From Stromatinia cepivora (lineage: Eukaryota > Ascomycota > Leotiomycetes > Helotiales > Sclerotiniaceae): a stretch of DNA of 64,000 bases. A program made the translations under genes and the position numbers. The notes beneath the pieces are model-generated. The model had not been told where the DNA came from, ran no database searches, and saw only the letters and a program-made list of their open reading frames with translations. Position 1 is the first letter of the stretch. Every line of letters begins with the position of its first letter. Shown here one piece after another: positions 23,665-35,116 of this stretch. The DNA lies in the NCBI GenBank assembly GCA_014898415.1, contig RCTD01000002.1, positions 1,488,001 to 1,552,000 on the forward strand, in the 5' to 3' direction.

Positions 23665-24004
23665 CAGGGCTGGGCACTCATACCCTACCCGGGGTATTTG
23701 ATATAGGATAGTTACCCGGAAATACCGGCAGATGCCAAGGTACCAGAAGGTAAATATCATATAATTGTCTTATAATATCATCCAAAGTTGAAATTATCCT
23801 CAAATCATATTGATCAATCAGAAACATCAGATATTATGATCAGGATTTTCGAGTGATATTCAATTTCTACTAAATATATATATAACCTTATATGATATAT
23901 ACCCACAGGTACTATAGTATTCAAAGTATTTTATAAAATAATTATTCTACTCTACAAAGCTTCAATAGGGTACTTCGATGAGTTACTGCCATGCCCAGCT
24001 TAAA
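23665..24004. mobile_element. Possible hAT-like MITE
   Basis: About 340 bp, AT-rich inside, bounded by imperfect inverted ends. The left begins CAGGGCTGGGCA and the reverse complement of the right contains GCTGGGCA. Further matches CTCAT and ACCC follow in the same order on both sides but with gaps. CAGGG is a usual hAT terminus. I cannot see a clean 8-bp target duplication, so this remains tentative. Confidence 0.3.
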
Positions 24005-24793
24005 GTCGGGGAAATTTTCTTATAATCTGGTCATAACCAAAAGATAGGGAGAAGGATATGGAGATTTCTTTTTTTTTTGGATACAGTAACTGGATGATCG
24101 ATATAATTGATCCGATTCATGGTGGATTATGGGCCATTTGGGCCAAACGGTAGGAATAACGTATTAGGAACATAAAAGGATGAAGATATATACCTCACCT
24201 CAATTAAAGTGCTACCCACTTTCTATCCAATCAAGAAAAGCGATATTTATCCTCCCAAGCTTTTCTTCAACAAAAAACGACCAGTCTTGATCGATGAATT
24301 GATTAATTTATTCCAACAGGGCAGTTTCCTGGGGATAAGACGGAATCATTGTTTTCTGAGCCGAACATCTGTTCACATGGCACGAAATAAATGAATATTA
24401 TGTTCGACTAATGATTTCCTTCCAGGGACTGTGAAGCTAGTAGCACAAAAATCCGGGGATTCTTTAGACACTCATCTATGAAAGCCTTTATTGGGATGGC
24501 CAAGTAGTCTGGACTGGAGAATGTTGCTCTCATTCCCGAAAACCATTTTATCTCTGCTTTTCTATGGATGGAAAAACCGCGCCGAAATTTAGAAGGCAGG
24601 ATTGGTATATGGGTTGATGACGAAGTTACCTGTCAAATCTCATCCGGGGTTTCGGGTAGAAGTGATGGAGACATTTCCTGAACCATGTAGTTAGAATATC
24701 TACATATATGTATCAAGTATCTGCCTTCTACCTTTTGGAAATTAAATCCAAACTTTTTTTTCCGTACCTCGAGTTTCAAGAAAACCAACAATC
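24005..24793. promoter_or_regulatory. 5' flank of the LPMO gene
   Basis: Non-coding sequence upstream of the AA9 gene. A frame at 24209-24394 carries no motif. No regulatory site can be assigned with confidence, and I did not find a convincing carbon-repressor cluster by eye. Confidence 0.35.
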
Positions 24794-25995
24794 ATGAAGT
24801 TACAACTTATCACTCCTTTTTCATTTCTCCTTTCATATGTCTCCGCACATACGATATTCACGCAATTGGAATCAGGGGGCACACTTTACAGTATGTCTCT
24901 CATATTCTGTCAAAAGAACAAATTGCTCACCATGAAACAGATACAAGCTATGCCATCAGAACCCCAACATACGACGGCGTAAGTCTCTTCACTCACACAC
25001 CAAACCACCTCTAACATCTCCAGCCAATAACCGACGTAACAACCCAATATGTCGCCTGCAATGGCGGGCCCAATCCTACTACACCCTCCTCAAACATAAT
25101 CAATGTAGTCGCCGGCAGCACAGTGCAAGCCATCTGGCGTCATACTCTAACCAGCACACCCTCTAACGACGCAACCTATGTTCTCGATCCCTCTCATCTA
25201 GGCCCCGTAATGGCCTACATGAAAAAAGTAAACGACGCAACCACCGACGTCGGCTACGGACCCGGCTGGTTCAAGATATCCGAACAAGGTCTCAATGTCG
25301 CAACACAAGGATGGGCCACCACGGATTTAATCAAGAATGCAGGCGTACAAAGTATTACCATTCCCAGCTGCATAGCCAATGGTCAGTATCTTCTCCGCGC
25401 CGAATTGATCGCACTACATTCAGCAAACGAATTACAGGGCGCCCAACTCTATATGGAATGTGCGCAAATCAACGTCTCGGGCGGCACTGGTACCTCTTCT
25501 CCATCTACAGTATCATTTCCGGGAGCTTATGCGCAGAATGATCCGGGCATTTTGATTAACATTTATCAAACTTTATCGTCGTATGCGATACCAGGTCCTA
25601 CACCTTTTGTATGTGGTGCGGCGCAGAGTACAGCGAAGAGTAGTACGGGTACGAGTAGTACGGCAAAAGCGACATCGACGACATTGGTGAGTAGTACGAA
25701 GACGAGTAGTACGGCAAAAGCGACATCGACGACATTAGCGAGTAGTACGAAGACAAGTAGTAGTGTGACGGCGACGGGAACGGCGGTTGCGGCTATTTAT
25801 GCACAGTGTGGTGGACAGGGATGGAACGGGGCTACGACTTGTGCGGCGGGGAGTAAGTGTGTTGTTAGTAGTGCTTATTATAGTAAGTAACTATTCTTTT
25901 TTTTTAATCTCTGGTGCTGGAGGATAGAGTGGGGAAGGAATAGGAGGGTTGAGGGACAGATTGTTAATTATTTTCTAGGTCAGTGTTTGCCATGA
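24794..25995 (+). CDS. AA9 lytic polysaccharide monooxygenase with CBM1, secreted, 336 aa
   Basis: Copper enzyme that oxidatively cleaves cellulose outside the cell. Exons: 24794-24890, 24941-24978, 25024-25882, 25979-25995; GT-AG and in frame. The signal peptide MKLQLITPFSFLLSYVSA is followed directly by His19 (HTIF), the N-terminal His of the histidine brace. The second brace His is at about residue 103 in DPSHLGPVMAY. The axial Tyr (about 188) sits in GAQLYMECAQ, with the conserved LRAELIALHSA before it. After the catalytic domain comes a Ser/Thr/Ala linker holding a duplicated 17-residue unit, then a complete type-1 cellulose-binding module (YAQCGGQGWNG...CVVSSAYYSQCLP). The last intron splits the CBM1, so an unspliced reading would wrongly end at SAYYSK. 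All copper ligands are present. Regioselectivity cannot be told. Confidence 0.97.
25651..25752 (+). repeat. 51-bp coding duplication in the LPMO linker
   Basis: Two nearly identical in-frame units (25651-25701 and 25702-25752) encode TSSTAKATSTTL(V/A)SSTK twice. They differ at only a few bases, so the linker was lengthened recently by duplication. Confidence 0.9.
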
Positions 25996-26933
25996 TTATA
26001 TGGGGAGGGAAGCGAGAGAAGTATATGTATACTTGGTAGTTAGGGGGAAGTGTTCTGTGTTCAGATAACAGGGCAGTGGTACGTTGTCTTGTCTCATGGG
26101 GAATTCGAAGGGGTAGAGTAGAAGAATTATATGTCTGCGTATGGAAATATTCTTATAATCACTCCGCCTCTTGCAACCCGTATATATTATGATGATCAAT
26201 CACAACCACACAAGCAAATCACATAATATTCCGCACAAATGACTCTTTCACCTCCCATTCCATTCAACCCCATCCCCTTCTCTCATCCTCACTTTAAGTC
26301 CATACCAAAACTCCACAAATCAAATAACTCCCGACACTAAATCTCCGATTCGGTAAAAATACCCGCGTTCCGGTACTGCTAAGACATATTACCCCATATT
26401 ATTAGCTTCCTTGGCTTCCTTAGCTTCTAACTCTAATTCGGAGTATCGGGTTCCATACCGTAGAGTTATTTCTATTTATTTTTTTATTTGTTATATCTTA
26501 TATCTCGGGATTGAAATTTTTCGGCTGGATGTGCCCCATTCCTCCTAACATCAGCCGCGAAGGTACTCCCAACTCCAAAACCCCACCCCAACGTCGCGAA
26601 CTCCCCGCCCTTCCCATATCCATATGTATCCCGTATTCTTCTTCTTCTTCTTCTTCTTCTTCGGTGCCGTTCCGTTCCGCCATTTGATAATTTATCCGAT
26701 GGACCGATTTCCTTCGTTCTTGATATATAGCATGCATATCTTCACACGTATATTTTATTTTAATTATACACTGGATGTAAAATAAATTATTTTTGACACA
26801 ACTTTTTGTTGATTGAGGGGACTTGGAGAGGGTTGTGTTGGTTATATATATATTTGATTATTCCTAATGTAAGATTATAAATTTTAGAGCCGGAGAAAAA
26901 ATGAAATGATGAAATGATGAATGGAATAAAAAG
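25996..26933. other. 3' flank of the LPMO gene
   Basis: No gene seen. A (ttc)n run lies at about 26638-26662. Short repeated ttagcttcctt phrases occur at 26400-26430. Confidence 0.5.
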
Positions 26934-27011
26934 TAAAATGGAGAAAAGGAAAATGGAGAAAAGGAAAATGGAGAAAAGGAAAATGGAGAAAAGGAAAATG
27001 GAGAAAAGGAA
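26934..27011. repeat. 15-bp minisatellite, about five units
   Basis: Unit gagaaaaggaaaatg in tandem, purine-only apart from one T per unit on the plus strand. The minus-strand open frame (FLFSI repeats) is an artefact of the unit length. Confidence 0.93.
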
Positions 27012-27736
27012 AGAAAAGATGTTAGAGTAGTGAAAAGGGGATAGGAATAAGAACAATAGAGGAGAGGAACGAATAGGAAGTTGATGAAAGAGATGGGAAT
27101 GAGAGATTAGAGTTGAAAAAAAAAAAGTAAAAGTCTAGGAAAAGAAAATGGAAAAATAAATCAGGAGGGTATATTAGTAAAAATAAAAGTAGGGAAGAAA
27201 TACATATCTCAAAGTCCTCAAATCATAAGTATAAACAACGATCATAATAAGATTATATTCCTTAAATTCAAACTCTAAGAGCGAGAGGGCAGGGCTGTTT
27301 TATAAGATTAGATTTCCGGATTGGGTTATTGTTTGTTTAAGCGTTAGTTAGTGAGCTGTACTTTTACTTTTATGAAATAGACGTTAATCAACGCTTTTCC
27401 ACTTATTTTTTGATGGGTTGAGGTTTGAAGGGTGGTGTTATGGTGGGATGTAAGAGGTGAAGGGGGTCTGAAGATAGGAGGGAGTGGAAAATAGCGAATG
27501 AGAAAATGATGCGTAAGAAGTGAAAGGGAAAGTATAAACAAAGCTTAATACCGAGTATACATTTATAACTCAGAAGATAACAATATTTGAATAGGTAAAA
27601 AAGAAGATTTGGCTATATGGAGTTGTAGATTAATAGTGCTGTTTGCTAGGGCGACGTTTTTGGGTGTTAGATTGGTCCGGTTGGGTTGGGTTGTGTGGAG
27701 GAGGTAGGTGGGTGGGGGTATGAAGGATGAAAAATG

Positions 27737-27957
27737 GAAGGAAGGGAAGGGAAGGGAAGGGAAGGGAAGGGAAGGGAAGGGAAGGGAAGGGAAGGGAAGG
27801 GAAGGGAAGGGAAGGGAAGGAAGGGAAGGAAGGGAAGGGAAGGGAAGGGAAGGGAAGGGAAGGGAAGGGAAGGGAAGGGAAGGGAAGGGAAGGGAAGGGA
27901 AGGGAAGGGAAGGGAAGGGAAGGGAAGGGAAGGAAGGGAAGGGAAGGGAAGGGAAGG
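27737..27957. repeat. Pentanucleotide microsatellite (gggaa)n, about 220 bp
   Basis: Pure purine tract of gggaa with occasional 4-base slips (ggaa instead of gggaa). It keeps open frames on both strands, which I do not annotate. Such a long purine mirror-repeat tract can form triplex (H-DNA). Confidence 0.97.
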
Positions 27958-30900
27958 AATAGTAAAGAGGTGTAGAGGAAATAAAATATATGTGTTTTTT
28001 CCTCTGACATAAGCCCATCTTCGACGCAAATGAAGAGACAAACCAGAAGCCAGAGCAAAGATAACTAATTATATCTCATTCTCATCAACACCAGAACTTA
28101 ATCTGACCGTCCTATGTTAAAAACCCATTAAATAATCACTATATTTTCTCATCTGTTTCTCACTACCTCCCCTTTGCTCCCTTCCTTTCATAATCATTTA
28201 CATTCCATTCCAGACCCTCACTCACCACTTCCCCATTTACCTCATCAAGAATCTCCGCTTTTAGCCTAGTTTTTCTACCTCATCTTCCCTAGGCCTCTCC
28301 CCTCAAATATTCATAACTCTCAAGATGTCAAATATAAAGGAAATATACTATCATTCTATGCCACCGCTCCACTGATGTCCCTTCTCCCCTCCTCCAACCC
28401 CCGGACACCTCCCGCTCCTCCCGCATCATCCAAAAACCTTTGTCCAATACCCCTCCTCTACATGACATCAATCACTCTCCTCCTATCTCCCCTCGCAAAA
28501 GTACCTTCCCTACATCCCTCCCAAAATTATTCAATCAACTTGATGAGAAATTCTTATCTCATCACTCAAGATTTAATATACGACTAAATATACACTGATG
28601 GGCTAACCAGATCATACAACAATAGTGAAATACCCAATCCATCCACACCCATAACTATCACCATGCATAAAATACCCAATCACCACGTGCACAATACAAA
28701 CACCATACCCACGAAATCAAAAAAGTACTCCATAAAGCATTTATTCCGTACTTTAATCCTGCATCTCCTCTCCACCACTGCGGACTTACTAATTAGGATT
28801 CAAAATTTGAAGAAAGGCGAGCTAGGGAGTAGGTAATTAGAGTGTACATATATAATAGAGAGGAATTGAAATCGGGTTAATAGGGAAGGAAACGGAAATA
28901 GTAAATATAGGAAATAAACGAATGTATATGGTGAGTGAGCGTGAGTCTGAACTTTCAAAGTTCGATCAAAGAATGACAAGAAAAAAACTTCCGGAGTGAG
29001 TGGCGAGAGAGCAAAAGAGGAAAGACTGAGCAAAATATAAAAAAGAGAGCGCAGCGTAAGAACGGAAACAAGACAGAAGACTCTTACTCAAGAACCGTCC
29101 AACGTCCCTACTCTATACCCCTGATACTTAGCCCTACCACAACTCATCAACTATAAATCACATCATGGATCCATTCATTCGAATTTTAAAACCTTCCATC
29201 AAAAAACTTCCCCTGGGTGCCACTCCCCTAACAAACAATTCAGAGGCCAGGTCGTTCCATTCAATCAAAAGATACCCATACTTGAAGCAAATGAAATCTG
29301 GTATCCTATGATGGCTGCAGACCTTTGGTTAATAAAGAGATTAAACAGTTCAACGTAAATTAACGTTGTAGATGTGAAACACACTAGAAGAATCTAAATA
29401 AATGGAGCTTTATGCGACAGCCCCCACTGCCGCGTATTGTTGTAGAAAATTATATGAAAGGCTATGATTGTCAGGGTTATCAACCTCTCCACGGCGAACT
29501 GGATGAATAATGGATGATTGCTTGATACTGAATGCAAATTCCAGGTTGCTGACAGGTGATCTTGAAGGGACGCGACTTATTTTTCCTCAACCTTGTTGGA
29601 CTAGTAGCCAATTCCTCCTCACGTTCATGCACCTTACCAACGTAAAAAGCAAAGTTATTGCGCGACGGAAACAGAAGCTTTACAGCTCCCATAAGATATA
29701 GGAAGTGCGTTGATGTAACAGTTCTGCACACCTTCTTATTCAGGGGAAATGCACAAAAGAATGCTAAAAGCTTCAGAAAAGCTTGGAAGCGGGGGGAATG
29801 AAAGCTTGTGTTACGCCATCCATATAAAAACTTGTAAGTGATCGCAACCATTGCAAGTGACTGAAACGATCTCGAGTCATTTTTGCTTTCTGCTTTGTGG
29901 TAGTTCGAAATTCCCTTACTTGATGAGATTTCTAATATGATAGGGAGAGTTTGAATATAGCCAGCCAGCCCAAATCATCGAGACCAATGTGATAGAAGCC
30001 CTGTTGAGCACTTATGTTAGTCGAGCAGCATAGTTTGAGATAGCGACAGTGACAAAGTTTGAACTATATGGTGGTGGGCGACGAAGAAACCCCAGACGGA
30101 CAGCTTATTTGTATCGACATGATCATGCCAAGAACAATCCTCTTGTCATATATGAAGATTAGCTGCAGCGCACCAGAGGTGAAGTACACCTGCTCCTTCT
30201 TCCCTCTTCACCGTCGTGCATGCAGAAGCTTCATATCGAGATATTGATGGCCATCCGTATGGATTTTGATGACAAGACCATTGCATGGTTGTCGAATGCA
30301 AACTCAATCATTTCGCATGCCAGATCGAACATGAATTTTTGGTTGGCAGCTCCTCCACCACATTTGCTTCCCAGCGCCAACCCAATCTGGTGCTTGTACC
30401 TCCAACGATAATATTATGCCTCGACCCTGAATGACTCGCAGATTTGAAAGATTTCATGAGGCAATTTTAATTCCAATGCTTGGATCGTAGAATGAGGCGC
30501 GGTCTATCTGTTTGATGCGACATTGTGAGGGATGGTAGGATTGAGGTTCGAATTGCGCGACGTAAATAAGAAATAAATGAACTCGAAGAGATCTGACTAG
30601 CATTGCGAGTTCCAATCGACGTTAGCAGGCACCTCCTTCATGATGATAATATACCGACATATGCACATATGAACAAAGAATAGGCGTTGAGTCTGGTGGT
30701 TGCAATTGTTTGCCCTAGGAAAGAGATGTTGTTCTATTCTATTGACCTTCGATAATCTTGATCCTGTGCAGCTGCAGCTTCTAACTATGAGGATCTCTTA
30801 TCTCCTAATCTCCTCTCATTCCAATTATTTTTCAGGAGCATGAACATAACCAAAATATCCGATGAGCCGTCAGATCAGCGAAATAAAGTCCCATAGAATA

Positions 30901-31500
30901 AGAAAAATATGTGGTTCAGCTCCAATTTTATCAACTGCCGCTGATCTAAAAATCGATAGCTCTAATATTACCCTGACTAATCCCCGAACTTCTTAGCGCC
31001 CACGATACCCCAAGTCCATTGTATCCGCGCGGAAGTCCGCCGTCACCATACCGCCTACTAGTTAATATAGGATCTTCTGTTCATCAATCATTTTAATGGA
31101 ACTGGTAGACGCTTTTGGATTCTATTTTATGAGAATCTTGCACCTGACCTTGTACCTGTGCATAGTTCGAACAATTGAGCTAGACCAGATATACCAACCC
31201 AGGCTCTTGCTGCCAACGTGTATAATCTAGGTAACATACAGTGGTTATCATGAGATATTCATTTTGTTACTGCATTCAACGAATCACCTCTATCATTTAC
31301 AGGCAAGAGTTTCGACCTACCGTGATCAAATAATGGAACAGCAAACTGCCGATGATATCTACATTCTTGAAGTTCTGGGACTTGATCTTCTTCGCGTGCA
31401 TGCAGCGATGCTACGCTTATTCCCATTCACGTGTACGGAGGTTAATGGGGCAAGTATTATAAGATATACTAGGGGCTTATATACCTTTGTAAAATTTAAA
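27958..31500. other. Gene-poor stretch of ordinary composition
   Basis: 3.5 kb in which I can support no gene. Several short frames exist: 29165-29314 starting MDPFIRILKPSIKK, overlapping frames at 30059-30411, and 31333-31536 starting MEQQTADDIYILEVLG. None has a motif, a neighbour exon or a splice pattern that convinces me. The last frame runs into the edge of the AT-rich block. No tRNA or rRNA seen. Confidence 0.4.
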
Positions 31501-33511
31501 CAAAAGATTTTTATTGATCATTTTATATTATTTTGATATTGTTTTAATAAAAGTAATACAATTTAGAAATTCGAAATATTATATAAAATAATTATAAGAA
31601 TCAATATAATTATCAATACTAGAAACCGAAATTTATATTTTCAAATTCATCAAAATAAAAGTACAACAATTATTAAAAGAGTTTTCTCTATTGTTCTTTT
31701 TGTTTCTATCTTTTCTTCTACTTCTATCATTATTATCTATATTCAAAACCCTTCTTCGAAAAAGATAATTCAAGATCAATATATTGAAGTTAGGATTTTT
31801 CATCGTACTAGAAAGTAATTTATTAAGATTAGAATCTTTTTTCTTATTCAGAGAATTGATTTGAGTTATAAGCAAATAATATATATATATATATAATATA
31901 TAATACTCAAAAAGCATTCTAGCTGATCTTCTTTTTTAATTTCTTTTCAAATTGATCAAATTATTATAAGAGTCACGAATAGCAAAGAATCAACTAGTTT
32001 CAATTTGGCTGTAAAACTTTTTAAGCTTAATCGGTGGGCGATATCGGAACGACGATCTCTGTTATCAATGCGTTATAACTTACAAAGAGAATTTCTCCAA
32101 ATCCCGAAATAACAAAATAGCGTATTGTTATCTCTATATATGAGCCCCGCTCACGAATCGCGTATATCTAGTCCCAAACCTAGGTTGATGATCGTAACAA
32201 TTATCGAATTTATAAGTATTTCAAAGATGAATCGATATATATTATATTAAAAAAATTATTTTTATATTAAACTAGAAAAAATAATAAAAGCTATTATGTA
32301 TTTTACTCTTTGTAAAATAAATTATAAATATTATATTGTATTTTGAAAATCTTTTATTTTAGAAAAGAATTATTGTTTTTGATTATAATTTATATTGAAA
32401 TACAAAGATTAAACAAATAACCAATAAAATATTGTTCTATAATTAAATGAAATATAAATAATATTAAAAATTCATCGAAAAATCTATATTATATATCGAA
32501 AAGATGAAATTTATAATTTTATATATATAATAGAAAAATCAAAAAAACTTAGAGATTAAATATTCTAGAGATGCTTTTCAAGAAAAGCAAGGAAAAATTC
32601 TGGAATATTCTGAGAGAAAAAATAAAGTTCTATTAATATTGAATTGTATTAGATTTATATTATTGTTATTGAATAATAAATAACTCTCATTAATCACTTC
32701 ATAATATAAAGGCCCATATATATATATATATTCATATATAAATATATAGAATATACTCATTCCGAATAATAAGAATAATATAATCAATATAATCAATTAG
32801 GCCAATTAGATCAAAGTGATCAATTAGGCCAATTAGATCAAATTGATCAATTTAGTCAAATTGATCAACTTGGTCAATTTAATTTAATTAATCAAATAAA
32901 TCAAATTGATCAAATTAATCAAATTAACTTAATCAATCAAATCGATCTAATTATTTTGTTATTGTTATTGAATAATAAATAACTCTCATTAACTAATTAA
33001 CTAAATTAACCAAATTAACCAAATTGATCAAATTGATCTAATCAATCAAATCGATCTAATCATTCAATATACGAATACAAATTCAAATTCTACGAATTCA
33101 TTAGTATATACGAAATTATCGAATTCATAGATATTCGAATAAAGAAATCTAAATTAATCGAATACCAGAATCATTCGAAATAAAGAACCTTTATTATACT
33201 AATTAAGATAATTGAAATAATAAATTTTTATTCAAATCAACAAATAAAAATGAAGTATTAATATATAAAAGAACTCGGGAAAGGTATATAGAAAGATTAT
33301 ATTCTTAATATTAAAGATTAAGAATCTGTATTTTAATATTATATATAATATTATTATACCATTCAATATTTATTATTATAAATTAATATTTGCTTATTCC
33401 ATTATAATCTTTGGATTATTATTTCCTAATTATAAGATTTATCATTTTCAAATATATAACTTCCAATAGATTATAAAGTCTAAAAAGCTCTAAAACAATT
33501 ATAATTATAAA
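31501..33511. other. Left margin of the AT-rich block, unidentified RIP-hit relic
   Basis: Composition drops sharply after about 31480. The region contains loose tandem repeats of tcaaattgat type (about 32800-33060) and a ~34-bp sequence (attgttattgaataataaataactctcatt core) present twice, at about 32660-32693 and 32957-32990. No protein motif can be read. Before element A inserted, this piece adjoined the gypsy relic at 54887, so it may be part of that element. Confidence 0.45.
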
Positions 33512-33516
33512 AAAAG

Positions 33517-33577
33517 TGTCACGGAAAGCCCTGTGATCCCCTGTATCCTACGAAGGATCAAAGTGTATGCTTTCCAA
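33517..33577 (+). repeat. 5' LTR of element A, first part
   Basis: First 61 bp of the LTR, up to the insertion of element B. The sequence resumes at 41180 after one copy of the TCCAA duplication. This copy is less mutated (TGTCACGGAAAGCC) than the 3' LTR. Confidence 0.9.
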
Positions 33578-33767
33578 TGTGAGAATCACAGCAAAGAATC
33601 GGTTAATTTCGAATAACAGTAGGTTTGGGTTTAGAATCAAGACTTTTCATTACTTTCTCTAAATGGTATCGAAGAATTCCCCTCTATATAGGTGAAAACT
33701 CTTCAAACTAGCGTACAATTCGGCCCGCTTTCGGCTAGCCTTAGTTTCGTAGTTGAGGTTCGTAACA
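33578..33767. repeat. Left LTR of element B
   Basis: 190 bp, TGTGAG...GTAACA, with a ctatatagg TATA-like box near 33688. It differs from the right LTR almost only by transitions, and these all fall in its first two thirds. Confidence 0.92.
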
Positions 33768-33867
33768 GAGCCTTCCTTTCCGAGGCTTTCGTCCTCGAAA
33801 GCCTATGAAATGAAACCATTTAAGTTGAAATATCCAATCAAAACTAATATCATTCGATATTGTATTG

Positions 33868-33990
33868 TATGCCTTTTCGTGAAACCATCGATATTGTATT
33901 GTATGCCTTTTCGTAAAACCATTGTATTATGTTGTATACCTTTTCGTAAAACCATTGTATTGTGTTGTATACCTTTTCGTAAAATCATCG
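33868..33990. repeat. Tandem repeat inside element B, about four units of 33-36 bp
   Basis: The phrase ttgta(t/c)gccttttcgt(a/g)aaacca recurs four times. Open frames across it on both strands are repeat artefacts. Confidence 0.85.
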
Positions 33991-34235
33991 TAGATCCATC
34001 GAAATCCTTTCAATTCTTCTAATTCCTCCATTCCTAATTCTATAATAGTCGGCCGAACTGAAACTCCAATGGAGAACTCCATACAACGACTAAATCCATA
34101 ATAATTCCTCCAATAATGAAATTATAATGCCTACATCTTCATTTTATGAAGTTCAGCATTTTCACTTCTTTGAAAACTCTTCAATATCACTTAAAAACCC
34201 CTGTATATATATTCATTTTCGATCCACTTTCAATT

Positions 34236-34410
34236 CGATTTCGGTACGATTTCGATACGATTTCGATAAGTATGCTTTCGATTCGGATTCGGTATACTTT
34301 CGATTCGGTATGCTTTCGATTCGGATTCGGTATGCTTTCGATTCGGTATGCTTTCGATTTGGTATGCTTTTGGTTTGGGTTCGGTATGCTTTCGATTTGG
34401 TATGCTTTCT
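34236..34410. repeat. Tandem repeat inside element B (tatgctttcgattcgg-type)
   Basis: About ten imperfect copies of a short ggtatgctttcgattcgg phrase. It produces translated repeats on both strands that are not genes. Confidence 0.85.
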
Positions 34411-34950
34411 AATATGATAAGTAGGGGATATTGATGCCTCCCTTTTTTGAATCGACATCTTCATCGATTTTAATGATCCTATAAGTTCGATAAATAATAA
34501 AAGAGAAGGGAATTTTCAACTTGCTTTTTCTTTTAAAATCTAAAATATAAATATATTATATCCCTTAATACTATTAAATTTGTATCAAAAAATGATGACT
34601 CCAGTAAATACTGTTTCATCTTCAACTAATATACTAACTTTCCAATATGGATCCGATTATTTGCAATTAGTTTTCATCAATGATTCTCTAAAATCATATA
34701 AGAACTAATTTCATCCCTTCTTTTGAAAAAGACCTGATATTCCATCAAAAGGAAGAGACTTCAAGTATTTCATTAAAATTCTATTTGAAACAGAAATGCA
34801 ATTAATATCATATATAAATTCGTTCATTGTACTCCTCAAAGATAATACTAAAGGCTTCATTATTATCATTATAAATCCACTTATTATATTCCTTAAAGAT
34901 AATATCAAAAGCTTTATCATTATCATTATAATTCTGTTTATTATACTCCT

Positions 34951-35116
34951 TGTTAACTTTTGGTGCAGGAAGTAGTAGTATTGTTGATTATATAGATTGA
35001 ACTAAGGATCTATAATTCTAATAGAAGTAGAATTGAGGTTATCCCTAAATATAATCTATATATCATTATGATCTTATAATCTCAATTCTAATCTTATAAT
35101 GACTTCATTTTTAATA
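34951..35116 (-). repeat. 3' LTR of C2
   Basis: 166 bp, reads TGTTAACTTTTGG on the plus strand, so the element runs on the minus strand. Confidence 0.9.

Noticed and set aside
1..25995. Secondary-metabolite gene cluster (reductase, ABC transporter, glycosyltransferase)
   Set aside because: There is no backbone enzyme (PKS, NRPS, terpene synthase), P450 or cluster regulator between them, and housekeeping Cac2 and a transposon separate the members.
27563..28058. Long overlapping open frames on both strands across the (gggaa)n tract
   Set aside because: A repeat with a unit not divisible by three and no stop-like triplets keeps every frame open. The products are low-complexity (GREGK or LPFPS repeats).
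29165..29314. 49-codon frame starting MDPFIRILKPSIKK
   Set aside because: Plausible start but no recognised domain, no supporting splice site, and too short to distinguish from chance.
31090..31180. tRNA-like stretch (ctggtagacgc...)
   Set aside because: No cloverleaf with a T-arm GGTTCGA-type sequence can be formed by eye.
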